Notes under the pieces: model-generated
Databases searched by the model: none
Told to the model about the DNA's origin: nothing
Seen by the model: only the letters and a program-made list of their open reading frames with translations
Made by a program: the position numbers and the translations under genes
Shown: in pieces, positions 13,001-64,000 of the stretch
Layout: every line of letters starts with the position of its first letter
Numbering within the stretch: position 1 is the stretch's first letter
Assembly (NCBI GenBank): GCA_024036415.1
Contig: JAMWET010006600.1
Span: 988,501 to 1,052,500, forward strand
DNA from: Prochilodus magdalenae
Taxonomy: Eukaryota > Chordata > Actinopteri > Characiformes > Prochilodontidae
Direction: 5' to 3'
Length of the DNA stretch: 64,000 bases

Positions 13001-14864
13001 AAAACATCACTGCAGGTGGGAATGTGCTCTCTCTCCTTTGTTCTTCTCTTCTGTCTGTCTCCTCAGTGTGCTGTTCAGCTAATCCCCAGTCCTCAAACAC
13101 AGAGCCCCGTTCAGATACTCAGCAGTTAAAGAGGGTAGCGTAGGCCTGGATGGTCAAATGAGGTGTTCTTTTTCTGTCCACTCCAATTCCCTTTCTCTCT
13201 GACTTTTCATCCTGTCTTCTGTCTCCTCCCTTTTTCCCCACAGTGCCAGAGAACCTGTTGAGGAAGCCTGGTGAGACTCCCCTTTCCCCTCTTTGGTTTC
13301 ACTTATCCATTATATCTATCCATCCGTCTGTTCTTTTCCATTTCAACCCTAGTATCTGTATGTCTACCATACACATTAACCAGCGTTAATAGCAGAGTGA
13401 GGAACAGTAGTGTAAACCACGCCTCCTCCGTAAAGGAAAGCTCTGGTCTGCTCAGTCTAATCTCTGTTTGCTGGTTGATCACCACAGACAGTCATTTCAC
13501 TGTTTCCATGAGCGTCCCCTCAAAACCCACTTGAAAAGCACTTTTATGGGAGCCATTGGGCAGCTGCTGTATTCAGTCCAAGTTTACGCAAAACACACTT
13601 CTGAAAAACCCTTTCAGGAGATCTTCGATCAGAGCTGTAGGTTGCTGAATTAAGCTGTAAATCTATAGAACAGTTCAGTCTAAAATGAAAGGATGTGCAA
13701 TACTTTGTTACCTGTGTAATGTGGGGGTGGATTTTATACAGGCTATGCCCGATAGCTACGGCTACTGGAGGAAGGGGAAAATGAAAGTAACCGTAACCAG
13801 CTGTACTTTTTACTAGCTTTGATAAATTCTTATCCTAAAGCTTGAATTGTTGTAGTGCAGTGATTTAAGTCCCTGCAACCAAAACAGTACGTGTGAGATT
13901 TTCTGTAAGGATCATAAGCGTGTCTGTTTGATGCTCTGTATTAATTTTATTTATTTATTTATTTATTTTTTTTGGAGGAGGAGCACCAGTTTATTGTATT
14001 TTCAGGTTTACATTGTCTTAACAGTTAATTATAGGATCCAGCAACTATTATACGTTAATTTAGGTTTTCAGTTCTTTTTTAAGCTGTCCTGCCGGTAATA
14101 TCTCTTACTAATATACATGATGCAACAAGATAAATAAGTTTTTTTTCAGTCGCCAAACGACTGTGATTTCATTGTCGCAGACAAATTTCCATTGTCAGAA
14201 TAAAACCACATAGGTCTTGCTAGAGTTGCAGCTCGCTCTCATCATCTCAGTCATTTGGTGTACGGTGGTCAGGATAGCTGTCCACGCCTTTAACCTGGGC
14301 TCATGAAAATAGTGACATGGACATGTCAGAGAGTGTCAGCCATTAGTCTTTTAAAAGTCGTCCAGTGTATGGTAGGCATGAGTCGTAGCCAGGTGACTTG
14401 TGATTCAGTTTTTGGCCATGGGTTAGACATGGGAATAAGACAGTTGAGATGATTGAATAGTTAAGAAGTCTGTAACGAGTGGAGCTCCATACTTTTCTAT
14501 GGACAGGTACATGTTTTGATTTTCTGTAGTCACTGACAGTACAATACAGACGCAGTGGCTAGGAGGCTGGGTCGATAAACATCGGGCTGTTCCGGTGTAT
14601 AAATGTGAAATAGAAATGGTTGGTTTCGTTAAGTTCAACGTACTAAAGCTACTGCCTCCTCACTCTCGCCCTTCTAGGAATTGTGGGAACGTGTTCTGTG
14701 CCAGCTGCTGTGACCAGAAGGTGGCGGTGGCGAATCAGCAGCTTTATGAGCCTAACCGTGGGTGCCAGGCCTGTTACAGTCACTTGCGGCCCTCTGCTGT
14801 ACCCCCTGCGCTGCCCCCTGCTGACATGGAGCTGGAGAAACCCATAACTGCCAGTTCCAACTGA
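2..14864 (+). CDS. mtmr3: Myotubularin-related phosphatase, MTMR3 type (3' part of gene)
   Basis: Fifteen GT-AG exons join in frame (2-48, 1758-1921, 2237-2333, 3427-3540, 4421-4605, 4691-4825, 4948-5059, 5395-5590, 7636-7821, 8128-8298, 8785-8924, 10041-11100, 12320-12430, 12927-13015, 14678-14864) to give 997 residues and a stop; the 5' part is left of the window. Known for the family: removal of the 3-phosphate from PI3P and PI(3,5)P2 in endosome and autophagy control. Seen: end of the PH-GRAM region, a phosphatase core with an intact CX5R loop CSDGWDR (so the enzyme should be active), a serine-rich linker, a short coiled coil (about 20 residues before 11100) and a C-terminal FYVE finger. 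The linker signatures RLPKTRSYDNL and RRCSDPNLNEKWQEH and the C-terminus ELEKPITASSN fit MTMR3 better than MTMR4. The MTMR3/4 clade is certain; the paralogue call is inference. Confidence 0.88.
49..1757 (+). other. mtmr3 intron 1 of window
   Basis: No coding exon or recognisable transposon is seen. T-rich runs at 1506-1560 are the only low-complexity features. Confidence 0.5.
1758..1921 (+). CDS. mtmr3: mtmr3 exon 2 (end of PH-GRAM, linker)
   Basis: Acceptor CTGTCCTCAG and donor GTATGC. It completes the Arg codon and reads CHFRSSEQAQDWLRRLNAA then LDELFAFAFH, the conserved helix after the GRAM sheet. In family members this links to the phosphatase domain. Confidence 0.88.
2237..2333 (+). CDS. 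mtmr3: mtmr3 exon 3 (start of phosphatase domain)
   Basis: Acceptor CTCTTCCAG, donor GTGCCT. It reads GEHVRDRFKSEVHRMGF and AWRISDIN, the conserved entry to the myotubularin phosphatase fold. Confidence 0.88.
2334..3426 (+). other. mtmr3 intron (1.1 kb)
   Basis: Non-coding. It contains an exact 20-bp tandem duplication (2821-2840 and 2841-2860) and otherwise unremarkable AT-rich sequence. Confidence 0.5.
3427..3540 (+). CDS. mtmr3: mtmr3 exon 4 (phosphatase domain)
   Basis: Acceptor TTCCCTCTTAG; the donor opens a GT repeat (gtgtgtgtg). It reads LCATYPEQLLVPSWVTD and SFRSWKRIPAVVYR, typical of active myotubularins. Confidence 0.9.
3541..4420 (+). other. mtmr3 intron (0.9 kb)
   Basis: Non-coding. 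A short GT repeat with a GCGC end (3541-3566) begins at the donor itself; I recognise nothing else. Confidence 0.5.
4421..4605 (+). CDS. mtmr3: mtmr3 exon 5 (phosphatase domain)
   Basis: Acceptor ATCCACCCAG, donor GTCAGT. It contains VSWWGWRNAEDEHLVQSIAK followed by a variable insert rich in Asn and His (SNGHHHINGTHN), where the family has a divergent loop. Confidence 0.9.
4691..4825 (+). CDS. mtmr3: mtmr3 exon 6 (phosphatase domain)
   Basis: Acceptor TGCATGCTAG, donor GTAAAC. The short acidic stretch is followed by LLILDARSYAAAVANRAK and GGGCECP, one of the most conserved segments of MTMR3/4. Confidence 0.9.
4948..5059 (+). CDS. mtmr3: mtmr3 exon 7 (phosphatase domain)
   Basis: Acceptor TTTTCTATAG, donor GTGAGT. 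It reads YYPNCEVMFMGMANIHSIR, then a helix ending in VPDPA; the Asn codon is split across the next intron. Confidence 0.9.
5060..5394 (+). other. mtmr3 intron (0.3 kb)
   Basis: A short intron with a T-rich acceptor region; nothing else is seen. Confidence 0.5.
5395..5590 (+). CDS. mtmr3: mtmr3 exon 8 (catalytic loop)
   Basis: Acceptor TCTGTGTCTCAG, donor GTGAGC. It carries VLVHCSDGWDRTPQIVAL: the nucleophilic Cys and phosphate-binding Arg of CX5R are both present, so this is not one of the inactive myotubularins. It ends in phase 0 after the residues YRTIE. Confidence 0.94.
6200..6655. repeat. Imperfect (ACT/ATT)n trinucleotide tract, about 450 bp
   Basis: Runs of TACTACTATTACTACTA with TAT/GAC variants continue for about 450 bp with a strict three-base period. 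Long frames on both strands are by-products of that period. Confidence 0.95.
6781..7044. repeat. Compound microsatellite: poly-C, (AT)n, (GT)n, (CA)n
   Basis: C10 is followed by about 75 bp of AT, GT with ATGT interruptions, then (TG)n-TATATATATA-(CA)n. The last part is a perfect palindrome centred near 6987-6990. Confidence 0.95.
7636..7821 (+). CDS. mtmr3: mtmr3 exon 9 (phosphatase domain)
   Basis: Acceptor ATCTCTGCAG, donor GTACCA; 62 codons in phase 0. It reads GFQVLVETEWLDFGHKFADR and RCPVFLQWLDCVHQLQ. An internal TTGCAG resembles an acceptor but lies in conserved coding sequence. Confidence 0.92.
7822..8127 (+). other. mtmr3 intron (0.3 kb)
   Basis: Nothing recognisable apart from a short A-run near 8057. 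Confidence 0.5.
8128..8298 (+). CDS. mtmr3: mtmr3 exon 10 (phosphatase domain)
   Basis: Acceptor CACTGTGCAG, donor GTACTT; 57 codons. It reads VKLVQHTYSCLFGTFLCN and CSVWSLLQPANRAFHNILY. The divergent middle (KEREERGVLEN) is a variable loop in the family. Confidence 0.92.
8299..8784 (+). other. mtmr3 intron (0.5 kb)
   Basis: Contains a T20 run (8463-8482); nothing else is seen. Confidence 0.5.
8785..8924 (+). CDS. mtmr3: mtmr3 exon 11 (end of phosphatase domain)
   Basis: Acceptor TGTCCTGTCAG, donor GTAAGT. It reads VLHPVCHVRNLMLWSAVYLP and then Pro/Ser-rich sequence marking the end of the globular phosphatase fold. Confidence 0.92.
8925..10040 (+). other. mtmr3 intron (1.1 kb)
   Basis: AT-rich non-coding sequence in which I see no repeat or exon. 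Confidence 0.5.
10041..11100 (+). CDS. mtmr3: mtmr3 exon 12 (long linker and coiled coil)
   Basis: This 1060-nt exon (acceptor TTCTCTCCAG, donor GTAAGG) encodes the low-complexity linker rich in Ser, Glu, Pro and Asn that separates phosphatase and FYVE domains in MTMR3/4. The start (LPKTRSYDNL) and end (HSDAVQARLRQMEAGHQLQV) are conserved; the middle is divergent and looks disordered. The last 30 residues have heptad-like Leu/Val spacing, matching the family coiled coil. The reading through GTAAGG to a stop at 11128 is intron, not a true C-terminus. Confidence 0.92.
11101..12319 (+). other. mtmr3 intron (1.2 kb)
   Basis: Non-coding and T-rich around 11990-12015. The AATAAA-like strings at 11600-11680 are intronic and could allow premature polyadenylation, but nothing else supports that. 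Confidence 0.5.
12320..12430 (+). CDS. mtmr3: mtmr3 exon 13 (acidic linker)
   Basis: Acceptor ACCATCTCTGCAG, donor GTGAAG; 37 codons in phase 0. It contains CLSRCSTELFSDNSWEQ, which matches the conserved segment just before the MTMR3 FYVE finger. Confidence 0.9.
12431..12926 (+). other. mtmr3 intron (0.5 kb)
   Basis: Nothing recognisable was found. Confidence 0.5.
12927..13015 (+). CDS. mtmr3: mtmr3 exon 14 (first half of FYVE finger)
   Basis: Acceptor TTGTTTCTAG, donor GTGGGA. It reads WYPGHLPTHCYGCESKF then WLAARKHHC plus a split Arg/Ser codon. The first zinc pair CYGC and the basic HHC core are present. The FYVE WxxD box is WYPG here, so the usual Asp is Gly. Confidence 0.9.
13244..13270 (+). 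CDS. mtmr3: Candidate alternative 27-nt microexon inside the mtmr3 FYVE finger
   Basis: A strong pyrimidine tract ending in CCCCACAG precedes 27 nt, followed by donor GTGAGA. The length is a multiple of three and the phase fits both neighbours. Inclusion turns HHC-R-NCGN into HHC-SAREPVEEAW-NCGN, a net gain of nine residues between zinc ligands. Splice signals and frame are seen. My recollection is that mammalian MTMR3 (FYVE-DSP1) has isoforms differing by about this length near the finger, which would fit; I could not check it. Inclusion would break the R(R/K)HHCR lipid-binding motif. Confidence 0.65.
13271..14677 (+). other. mtmr3 intron after the microexon (1.4 kb)
   Basis: Non-coding, with a short (TTTA)n stretch near 13947-13970. 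I see no further FYVE-related exon. Confidence 0.5.
14678..14864 (+). CDS. mtmr3: mtmr3 exon 15 (second half of FYVE finger, C-terminus)
   Basis: Acceptor CGCCCTTCTAG. It completes Arg and reads NCGNVFCASCCDQKVAVANQ, then LYEPNRGCQACY, and ends ELEKPITASSN and TGA at 14862-14864. The remaining Cys ligands of the FYVE finger are present. The RVC motif of the family is RGC here. Confidence 0.92.
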
Positions 14865-15665
14865 ACACAGCCCTTTACAAGCTGACCACTCGGTCCTGTA
14901 GAAACCTTCTCCAAATCTATTTATATGCGAAACAGGATAAAGATCTTAGCTTCCGAAACCATTCGAACTGTCTCCTTTTAGAATGTTCCTTAGCCATACG
15001 GAATCAATTTAGGTGGTGGAGAACTTGGCTATGAATGAGGTAATAAGTTCAAATTCTATAACCAGGCATCAAATATTTACCATAATTTATTATTATCACT
15101 ATTATTATTAATAATGATAATTAAAGGATCCCATTTTAGAGGTCTTGAATTCCTGATAAGTGGATTCTGGATTTTATTTTTATTTTTTTCAAGCCGCAGC
15201 CATGGAACTATGCACAAGGCTGCATATGGAACTGTAGGCTTTTACTCAGCTGTGCTCATGTGAATAGGAAATGTCTGTATATAAAGCCCCCTGTACAGCC
15301 AATGGAAAGAGCAATGTATATTATAAAGCTTGAGTTGAATGATGATGATAGGCTTCAGATATGGAAGCCTTTCCAGAGTTTCCAGAAGGTTTTCTCAAGT
15401 GACGAGTGTTTTCGCTAGATTGCTGGATGGATAGGAAGCCTGGCCACTTGGACTCACAGTGAGACAAACAGGAGCAGATCCCTTGTATGGCTCGCTAACG
15501 TCTCAAATGTGTTTCGCGTTGCTTCGCTGCCTGTAGGATGCAAGCTGTGTATGTGCGTGTTTGTTGGTGAAGGCTCATCACACTCTTCCTTCTGTTTCCT
15601 TCTGTGCTACTGCTGCTGCTGATGCTTTCGGAGCCTGTGGAGCTCTGAAACATTTGAGTGAATGA
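14865..15665 (+). other. mtmr3 3' UTR (predicted)
   Basis: No coding signal is seen. It includes an ATT/AATAAT-rich stretch around 15075-15125 with AU-rich character that could affect message stability (inference). Confidence 0.5.
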
Positions 15666-15671
15666 AATAAA
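15666..15671 (+). promoter_or_regulatory. Polyadenylation signal of mtmr3
   Basis: AATAAA about 800 nt after the mtmr3 stop, followed within 30 nt by GT/T-rich sequence (cttgtggtctctg). It is the best candidate; 14865-15690 would then be the 3' UTR. Confidence 0.6.
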
Positions 15672-16104
15672 AAAGCACAACACACTGCCAAGCCAAAGCT
15701 TGTGGTCTCTGAGCATGCTTTAGTGGTCAAGTAAGATTGGTGAGGCTGTGCAGAAAATCCATCTGGCTGTCAGGTCGTTTGTATGTACTTGTTTTAGAGC
15801 CGAGCCAGACTGGGAAACACAAAGAGCAGGAAGTTCGATTTTAGAGAAGAAGGTGCAGCATGTATTCATAGCAAGATATTTAGAATTGTGTGTGGCATCG
15901 AGCACCGCACTGCCACTCACTTTAACATTGTTGTTGTGTGTTGCATCACGAGGAACAAAAAAACAACAACCCACTTTAAATCCAGTTTCAGCATCCAGAG
16001 CCTCCAGACTGAAATCTGTACAGTTCCATAGGGAATCTCCTCCAAAATCGGATTTCATGTTTAGCTTTGCTGTCCAGGCTATCAAAAATCGAAATAATCT
16101 GGAT

Positions 16105-16311
16105 ACATTTATTTAGCTGACGCTCTTATCCAGAGCGACTTGCCAGTACATTCGTATTACAGGTAGGCCAATGTACTGTTAGGAGTCTTGCCCAGGGGGG
16201 CTCCTATTAGCATATGTTACCTAAACTGGCAATCAAAACCCCTTCTCCCACATGGGGTAGCAGCACACTGGCGTGTAGTGGTGTTATACACTGAGCCACA
16301 CCAACCACCAT
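16105..16311 (-). mobile_element. tRNA-derived SINE, copy 1 (reverse orientation)
   Basis: Read on the - strand it has a degraded tRNA-like head, then the spacer AGACTCCTAACA-type block and the tail TAAGAGCGTCAGCTAAAT seen in the two + strand copies. Box B is decayed. Confidence 0.8.
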
Positions 16312-16499
16312 CCTACATTCATCATATTTGGGCTGACAGTCTGAACAAGGCACTAAATACCATGGGCTGCGTAAAACACTTTTTAACATGATTCATTAAG
16401 CTGCCTTTCTAACGGTACACGCTGTTCATCAGCCAGTGATGTGTGTTCTGCTTAGAAATTCATTACTTATCAGCATTTAGATCACTTATCACCTAAACT

Positions 16500-16725
16500 G
16501 CCTGTCCTTCTGGGTCATAGGGGGTGCTGGAGCCTATCCCAGCGCTCACTGTACAGGCAGGAAACACCCTGGACAGCTCACAAGCCCATCAAATAGGCAG
16601 TTACACAGACACACACACACACATTTACACCTGGGGCAACCAAATACCTACGATTTGCCTGACTTCTACTTACTTTGGATGATGGGAAGAAACCGGAGCA
16701 TTCAAAAGAAACTGAGGAGAAACCT
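16500..16725. mobile_element. Old dispersed element fragment (LINE 3'-end type)
   Basis: The order GGAGCCTATCCCAGC, ACACCCTGGACAG, then GGGAAGAAACCGGAG is a string I know from many teleost repeats, probably a LINE 3' region. Class assignment is inference. Confidence 0.5.
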
Positions 16726-17039
16726 TGGTTGCCTTGTTAGGGATATTATGTCATATTGCCTGCCTCTACGAAAAACTGTTACCTACAATAACAAAGAGAA
16801 ATGCAGATAAAATTCAGGCTTCACGATGTAAGAGATGCAATGTCTGTATTTTGGTTCAGTGTTATGGGATTTATAAAGGCTACTGACATGAGGGGTACAG
16901 GGAAAAAATAACTCACTGATCTGGTGAAGTCCTTTAAAAGACGTTTGAAGAAGAGCACTGCTCTCCTCACCTCACAGCTAATAAGACACCTTGAAGGACA
17001 AATGACAGACAAGAAACTACAAAGAAAGATAGAGCTTCT

Positions 17040-17045
17040 TTTATT
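17040..17045 (-). promoter_or_regulatory. Polyadenylation signal of cit
   Basis: AATAAA on the - strand, 1.67 kb past the cit stop, followed by T/GT-rich sequence (ctttctttgtagtttcttg) as expected for a cleavage-site downstream element. Confidence 0.55.
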
Positions 17046-18714
17046 AGTAGGTATAGTTAATGTGATTTGACATAAAAAAAAAGTAAAGTAAAAACTACAA
17101 GGAAAGCTAGTTCTCTCGGCAGCAGTTCTCAGACATCAGCGTTAGGAGCACGATGGAGTGCAATTAACGAGAAAACGAAAACGAAGAGGCAGAAACGTAA
17201 CGAACAACTGCTATGGTTGGTTTCCGCACATAGTTTTACATGCTACAGAGTGAGACTGCACTGCACGAATGGCTATCTTAGTGTTTCATGTTTGACCCAG
17301 CACTGTTTGAACGGTACAACTAAGAAGTCACTATGGATAATCTGCTCGTTTGCAGGCCACTCGTTGAACATGGCACTTCAGTATACCATTCATTCGAATA
17401 GAAATACTATTCTGTTCATATTTCTGCTAGTTCATTCACTCGAATCCTGAGGGTCAAAGGTCACGCTGGCATAAGTAATAAGCCGGGGACCGTCCAAACA
17501 CGATGGGCAGCTTAAGAGACCGCTGCCACTCGTTACGTTTTCCTGTGCTGCATATATATATGTATATCTACACACACACATATATATACATATATATATA
17601 TAAAGGCAAACAATCCTTGTCGTAATGCTTAGTTGTCTTCTGGAGGTCCAAAAAAAACCTGGTACGCCCTCTGTAGATACATATCTTACAACTTGGATGG
17701 AGCTTAAATGGTAGCAAAACACGGTAGAAATGTTCAAGTAGTACAATTCTGTAGCCAATACGTAAATTTGCTTTGATGAGATGATCACATACACCGGCCG
17801 GGTTTCGAGCAAAAATGTTGCACTCTGAAGCATAATACGCATGGACGTCGTACGTGGTCCGCATATTTAGTTTAGACATTCAAGAAGGCGTGTTTACAAA
17901 CGAGCGTCTCGCTTTTCTTCGTTAACAAAAATAGACATGGCTTAACCAGCCTTAGTATTCCCTTTTACAGTGTTAAAAAAAAAGAATAAAAGAAAAGAAA
18001 AGAAAGAACAGCTTATATATACAAGTGTCAAATGACATCCTGAAGTATTACAAAGTCCCTGTTCCCTCTTAGGGGCTTGCAGGCTCTGCCGGACACTGTG
18101 GGTAGTGCAGTGAAAGAAAGGGATCAAGACAGAGACATCAGAAACTGTGCAGAACCAGGTTCCCCAAAAGCACTGCAGTGTGAACATCATCTTCAAGATT
18201 AGAGAGAGCCTACAGGGTGAAACTCGCTCTAGTACTTCAAGATAATCTTGGGTGGTCTGTGCTTTCAGGAAACCCGCTTCGAGTTTGCAGAACAGACAGA
18301 AGACAAAGGACAGAAAAAACAGACGGACGGAAAAGAAAAGTAAAGGGGCGTGTATGTGATACTTGATAGATTTGGGAAAACTGCATTACATCCAGCATCC
18401 ATATGAATCATTCATCAACCACGTTCAATCGTGTAACCGAGCAACCTGTCCCTGGTAATTTAGTGATGTTAGTATTACTACGTACTGCGGCCTGGTGGGG
18501 CTAATCCTTCAGTAGTAATTAGTGGTGTTCTTTCAGTAAGGCCTTCTACAGTGAGATATTGTGCTGTGGCTGCTATGCTGTGCAGGGATTTCACCAGTTG
18601 CCTCTGCTCTACCAATGGGCCAGGTCCTGACTTACTACATCCTTCTTAAAGGTAAGATACATTAAATGGGTGGGCTGCGATCCTCTCTTCTGATTGGTGC
18701 AGGGCTCATGCCAC
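17046..18714 (-). other. cit 3' UTR (predicted)
   Basis: Non-coding sequence between the cit stop and the polyadenylation signal. A TATATA/CACACA patch (17550-17605) and an A-rich run near 17974-18005 (pyrimidine-rich in the transcript) are the visible features. Confidence 0.5.
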
Positions 18715-61472
<42,758 letters not shown>

Positions 61473-61879
61473 CTACACAAACAGAGGCATACATACATTC
61501 ATTGGACATTCCATCTGCATATACAGCACAAATGCATTACATATATCTCTGTAAAACCAGGTGCGCATGCAGCAGGGAGTAACTAGCATATACTGCGGCC
61601 TATGCTGTAGATCAGTGGCGTACTCTGATCAAGTTTTTGCCAAAATGAATGCAGGACTGTACCTCCCCTTCTTAGGCGACAGCACTAACGCAAAGGAATA
61701 CATTCCTTAAGCTTTAAATATAAAAACTGGCATACAGAATTAATAGGTATTTATGCAAGATGGTGTAACAGGGACTACATGAGATGAGGTAATCAGTTAC
61801 TAGAGCTAACAGGTAGAATGAAAATCTTCCACACAGGATCACACAAGAAAATTATAAAGTTGGGCCTACTTAACATCAG

Positions 61880-62235
<356 letters not shown>

Positions 62236-62819
62236 ATGATATACCTCGTTTAAGGCGACATGATTTGAGTATTGGCACCTACAAAAATGGCATCTACAAA
62301 GATTAACACAGTACTCAAGTACTCACGTTCATCCCTAGATTACACATAGACATTGACATAACATAACATGACAAATACCCACTAATTTGTAGGGATTGTT
62401 TTTCTTCTCTAATTGAAACTGTGTCACAGATGTTTTTTTTTAGATACATTTGGACAAAATAAAACAGGAAATCTGTCCTTAAAAGTTAAGACACATTTTA
62501 CAATTTAGGTATAACCCCCCCAAATTATAAAGAGATAAAATAAAAATAAAAAATCTGTATTCATTAAGATGCCACTTTATTAAAAACTCCTGCACTATAG
62601 GTGCTGCCTTTACTGTTGATCAATTTACTAACCCCACTCTCACTCCACCGATAGGGACACCATAACTTCTAAGCAAAACAGTGAAACAAACATTTCAGCA
62701 CCTGGTGCTCAAATCTGGCAGAAGTCACTTCATAAGGATTTACCTTCTAGATACACCTAGCAGGTGCGCAGCCAAAGACTACAGCTCATCTCTTTCCATG
62801 CACAAAATGTGTTAGTCAC

Positions 62820-62975
62820 TCTCTAGTCCTGGGGTTGGCAAAAGTGGTCCTGGAGGGCTGAAGTCCAGCAGAGGTAATTGATTTCCCTGCTAAACACACC
62901 TCGTCCTCATGGTAATTTAATTAGGTGTGTTTCAGCTGGGAAGCCATGGCCAACTCCCCTGCTCCACCTCTGTAT
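62820..62975. mobile_element. Common teleost dispersed repeat fragment
   Basis: GTGGTCCTGGAGGGCTGAAG, TTCCCTGCTAAACACACCT and TAATTAGGTGTGTTTCAGCT are known to me as a frequent fish repeat of uncertain class. Confidence 0.5.
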
Positions 62976-62994
62976 CAGTCAGTAAGTTTCTGAG

Positions 62995-63365
62995 CACAGA
63001 GCCACTCTTGGCTGGATATCTTTGGTAAGCAGGCTCCTCTTAACTCAGCAGGGGCATTGAGGTGAGTGGAAAACCCCGCAGCAATGCTGCTACGGCTGAT
63101 ACGCTTGTAACAGAAATACACACATTACCACGCCACTACAATGATGTTATCACTGCTGTGCTGAGAATGGTCCACAACCAAAGTAATAATATGGGGTCAG
63201 CAGCAGTCTCGTTCGACTGATGGGTGGAATAAAGGTTGGCTGATAAATGTGCAGCAACAGATCAGTAATTATATCTCTCCAAAGTGCCACTGCTGCATAA
63301 GAGCTGTCGATAAAATGGCCATTTAGTACAAATATAAGGAAGGTGTCTCTAATACACTGATGGCA
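62995..63365. mobile_element. Foldback element, degraded copy
   Basis: Shares GCAGCAATGCTGCT, ATTACCACGCCACTACA and TGTGCTGAGAATGGTCCAC with the complete copy; the left arm is largely lost. Confidence 0.6.
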
Positions 63366-63689
63366 TAGTGTACATACAGTACTGCGCTAAAGTTAGAGAC
63401 CATCATTCATTTCATTTTCAGGAACTATTACACAGAATCTTCCATAACTAAATATGATATCGCTGTTTTCAGTATTTGCTGGGTTCATCTGTTGACCTGT
63501 GACTTGCTTACAGTTTTTTTAAAGAAATACACTTCTTTTTTCCCCCCACACATCCCAAGTTTAGTCTTAGACGCTGGCTGAATTTTCGGCTTATCATGGG
63601 ATGGCTTATCATGGGATGGCCATTCCATTGTTCTGAGAACACCAGCAGTTTCTTTGTTTGATTTGGCAATTTGTTTCTTTTTAATTTAT

Positions 63690-63757
63690 CTCTCTCTCCT
63701 CTCTCTACTCTCTCTTCTCTCTCTTCTCTCTCTTCTCTCTCTTCTCTCTCTCTCTAC
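63690..63757. repeat. (CT)n-rich tract
   Basis: TCTCTCTTCTCTC units repeat imperfectly. A 15-bp direct repeat (CTTATCATGGGATGG) lies just upstream at 63590-63620. Confidence 0.85.
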
Positions 63758-64000
63758 TGTTTTTCTGATGCTGACACTTTTGGTGATCTTCTAGGTAGAT
63801 CTTGAATGCCTGTCCCATTATCTCTATACTATGCCCACCCCCCTTATTCAAATGGATTATCTAATATCTGCATATCTCCAAGAAACTTATACCTGAAGTC
63901 TGTTCTGACTGGAAATTAAATACATGGTCTCTGACTTCTGCTTAGTACTGTACATATATAACAGTATGTAGTATGAGAACAGTGCCTCAGTCTCGCGTAG

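Larger units (their letters stand above)
15690..17039. other. Intergenic gap between convergent 3' ends
   Basis: Contains a reversed tRNA-SINE (16105-16311) and an old dispersed fragment (16500-16725). The antiparallel 120-codon frames at 15720-16116 show no recognisable domain and I treat them as chance. Confidence 0.55.

Noticed and set aside
15720..16116. Opposed 121- and 122-codon frames in the intergenic gap
   Set aside because: No domain, no splice context, overlap on both strands with each other; the SINE begins inside the right end.
63981..64000. A further cit coiled-coil exon at the right edge (LRETEAL on the - strand)
   Set aside because: The residues would suit a coiled coil, but the donor (GTTCTC) is poor and the exon is cut off; not supportable.

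Overview
This window is vertebrate nuclear DNA, almost certainly from a teleost fish and probably an otophysan such as a characiform (that last step is inference). It has interrupted genes with GT-AG introns, Tc1/mariner remnants, a tRNA-derived SINE with the common teleost tail, and abundant CA, GA and AT microsatellites. Two genes lie tail to tail. I see no prokaryotic-style operon, CRISPR array, functional rRNA or tRNA gene, or viral gene.

Region 1 (1-15.7 kb, + strand) is the 3' two thirds of a myotubularin-related phosphatase of the MTMR3/MTMR4 type, best matched to mtmr3. Fifteen coding exons give 997 residues, from the end of the PH-GRAM region through the phosphatase core (CSDGWDRT loop), a long low-complexity linker, a short coiled coil and a C-terminal FYVE finger. 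The exon phases join without a break. A 27-nt microexon (13244-13270) can be added inside the FYVE finger without shifting the frame. A polyadenylation signal lies at 15666-15671.

Region 2 (15.7-17.0 kb) is the intergenic gap between two converging 3' ends. It holds a SINE and an old LINE-like fragment.

Region 3 (17.0-64 kb, - strand) is the 3' part of citron (cit), the Rho effector and cytokinesis/neuronal scaffold kinase. Twenty-nine exons join in frame to 1406 residues: the second part of the coiled coil, the linker, C1, PH, the CNH (citron homology) domain, a proline/SPGR-rich tail and a PDZ-binding C-terminus (QSSV). That C-terminus sits in a 24-nt terminal coding exon (18715-18738). 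The kinase domain and first coiled-coil exons lie beyond the right edge. A well-spliced candidate 24-nt microexon (38501-38524) would add an RVTF (PP1-docking-like) motif just before C1.

Most of the sequence is intron with transposon debris. This includes a 955-bp Tc1 deletion derivative with both inverted repeats, an older Tc1-like relic, a 390-bp long-inverted-repeat MITE, a 600-bp foldback element with partial copies in other citron introns, three copies of a tRNA-SINE, LINE 3' ends, and large simple repeats. The simple repeats include a 622-nt polypurine/polypyrimidine tract directly at a citron 3' splice site. The two genes are functionally separate: one edits 3-phosphoinositides, the other organises the cytokinetic midbody and postsynaptic scaffolds. 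I found no convincing new multi-gene system. The most interesting signals are the microexons and the structural repeats next to splice sites.
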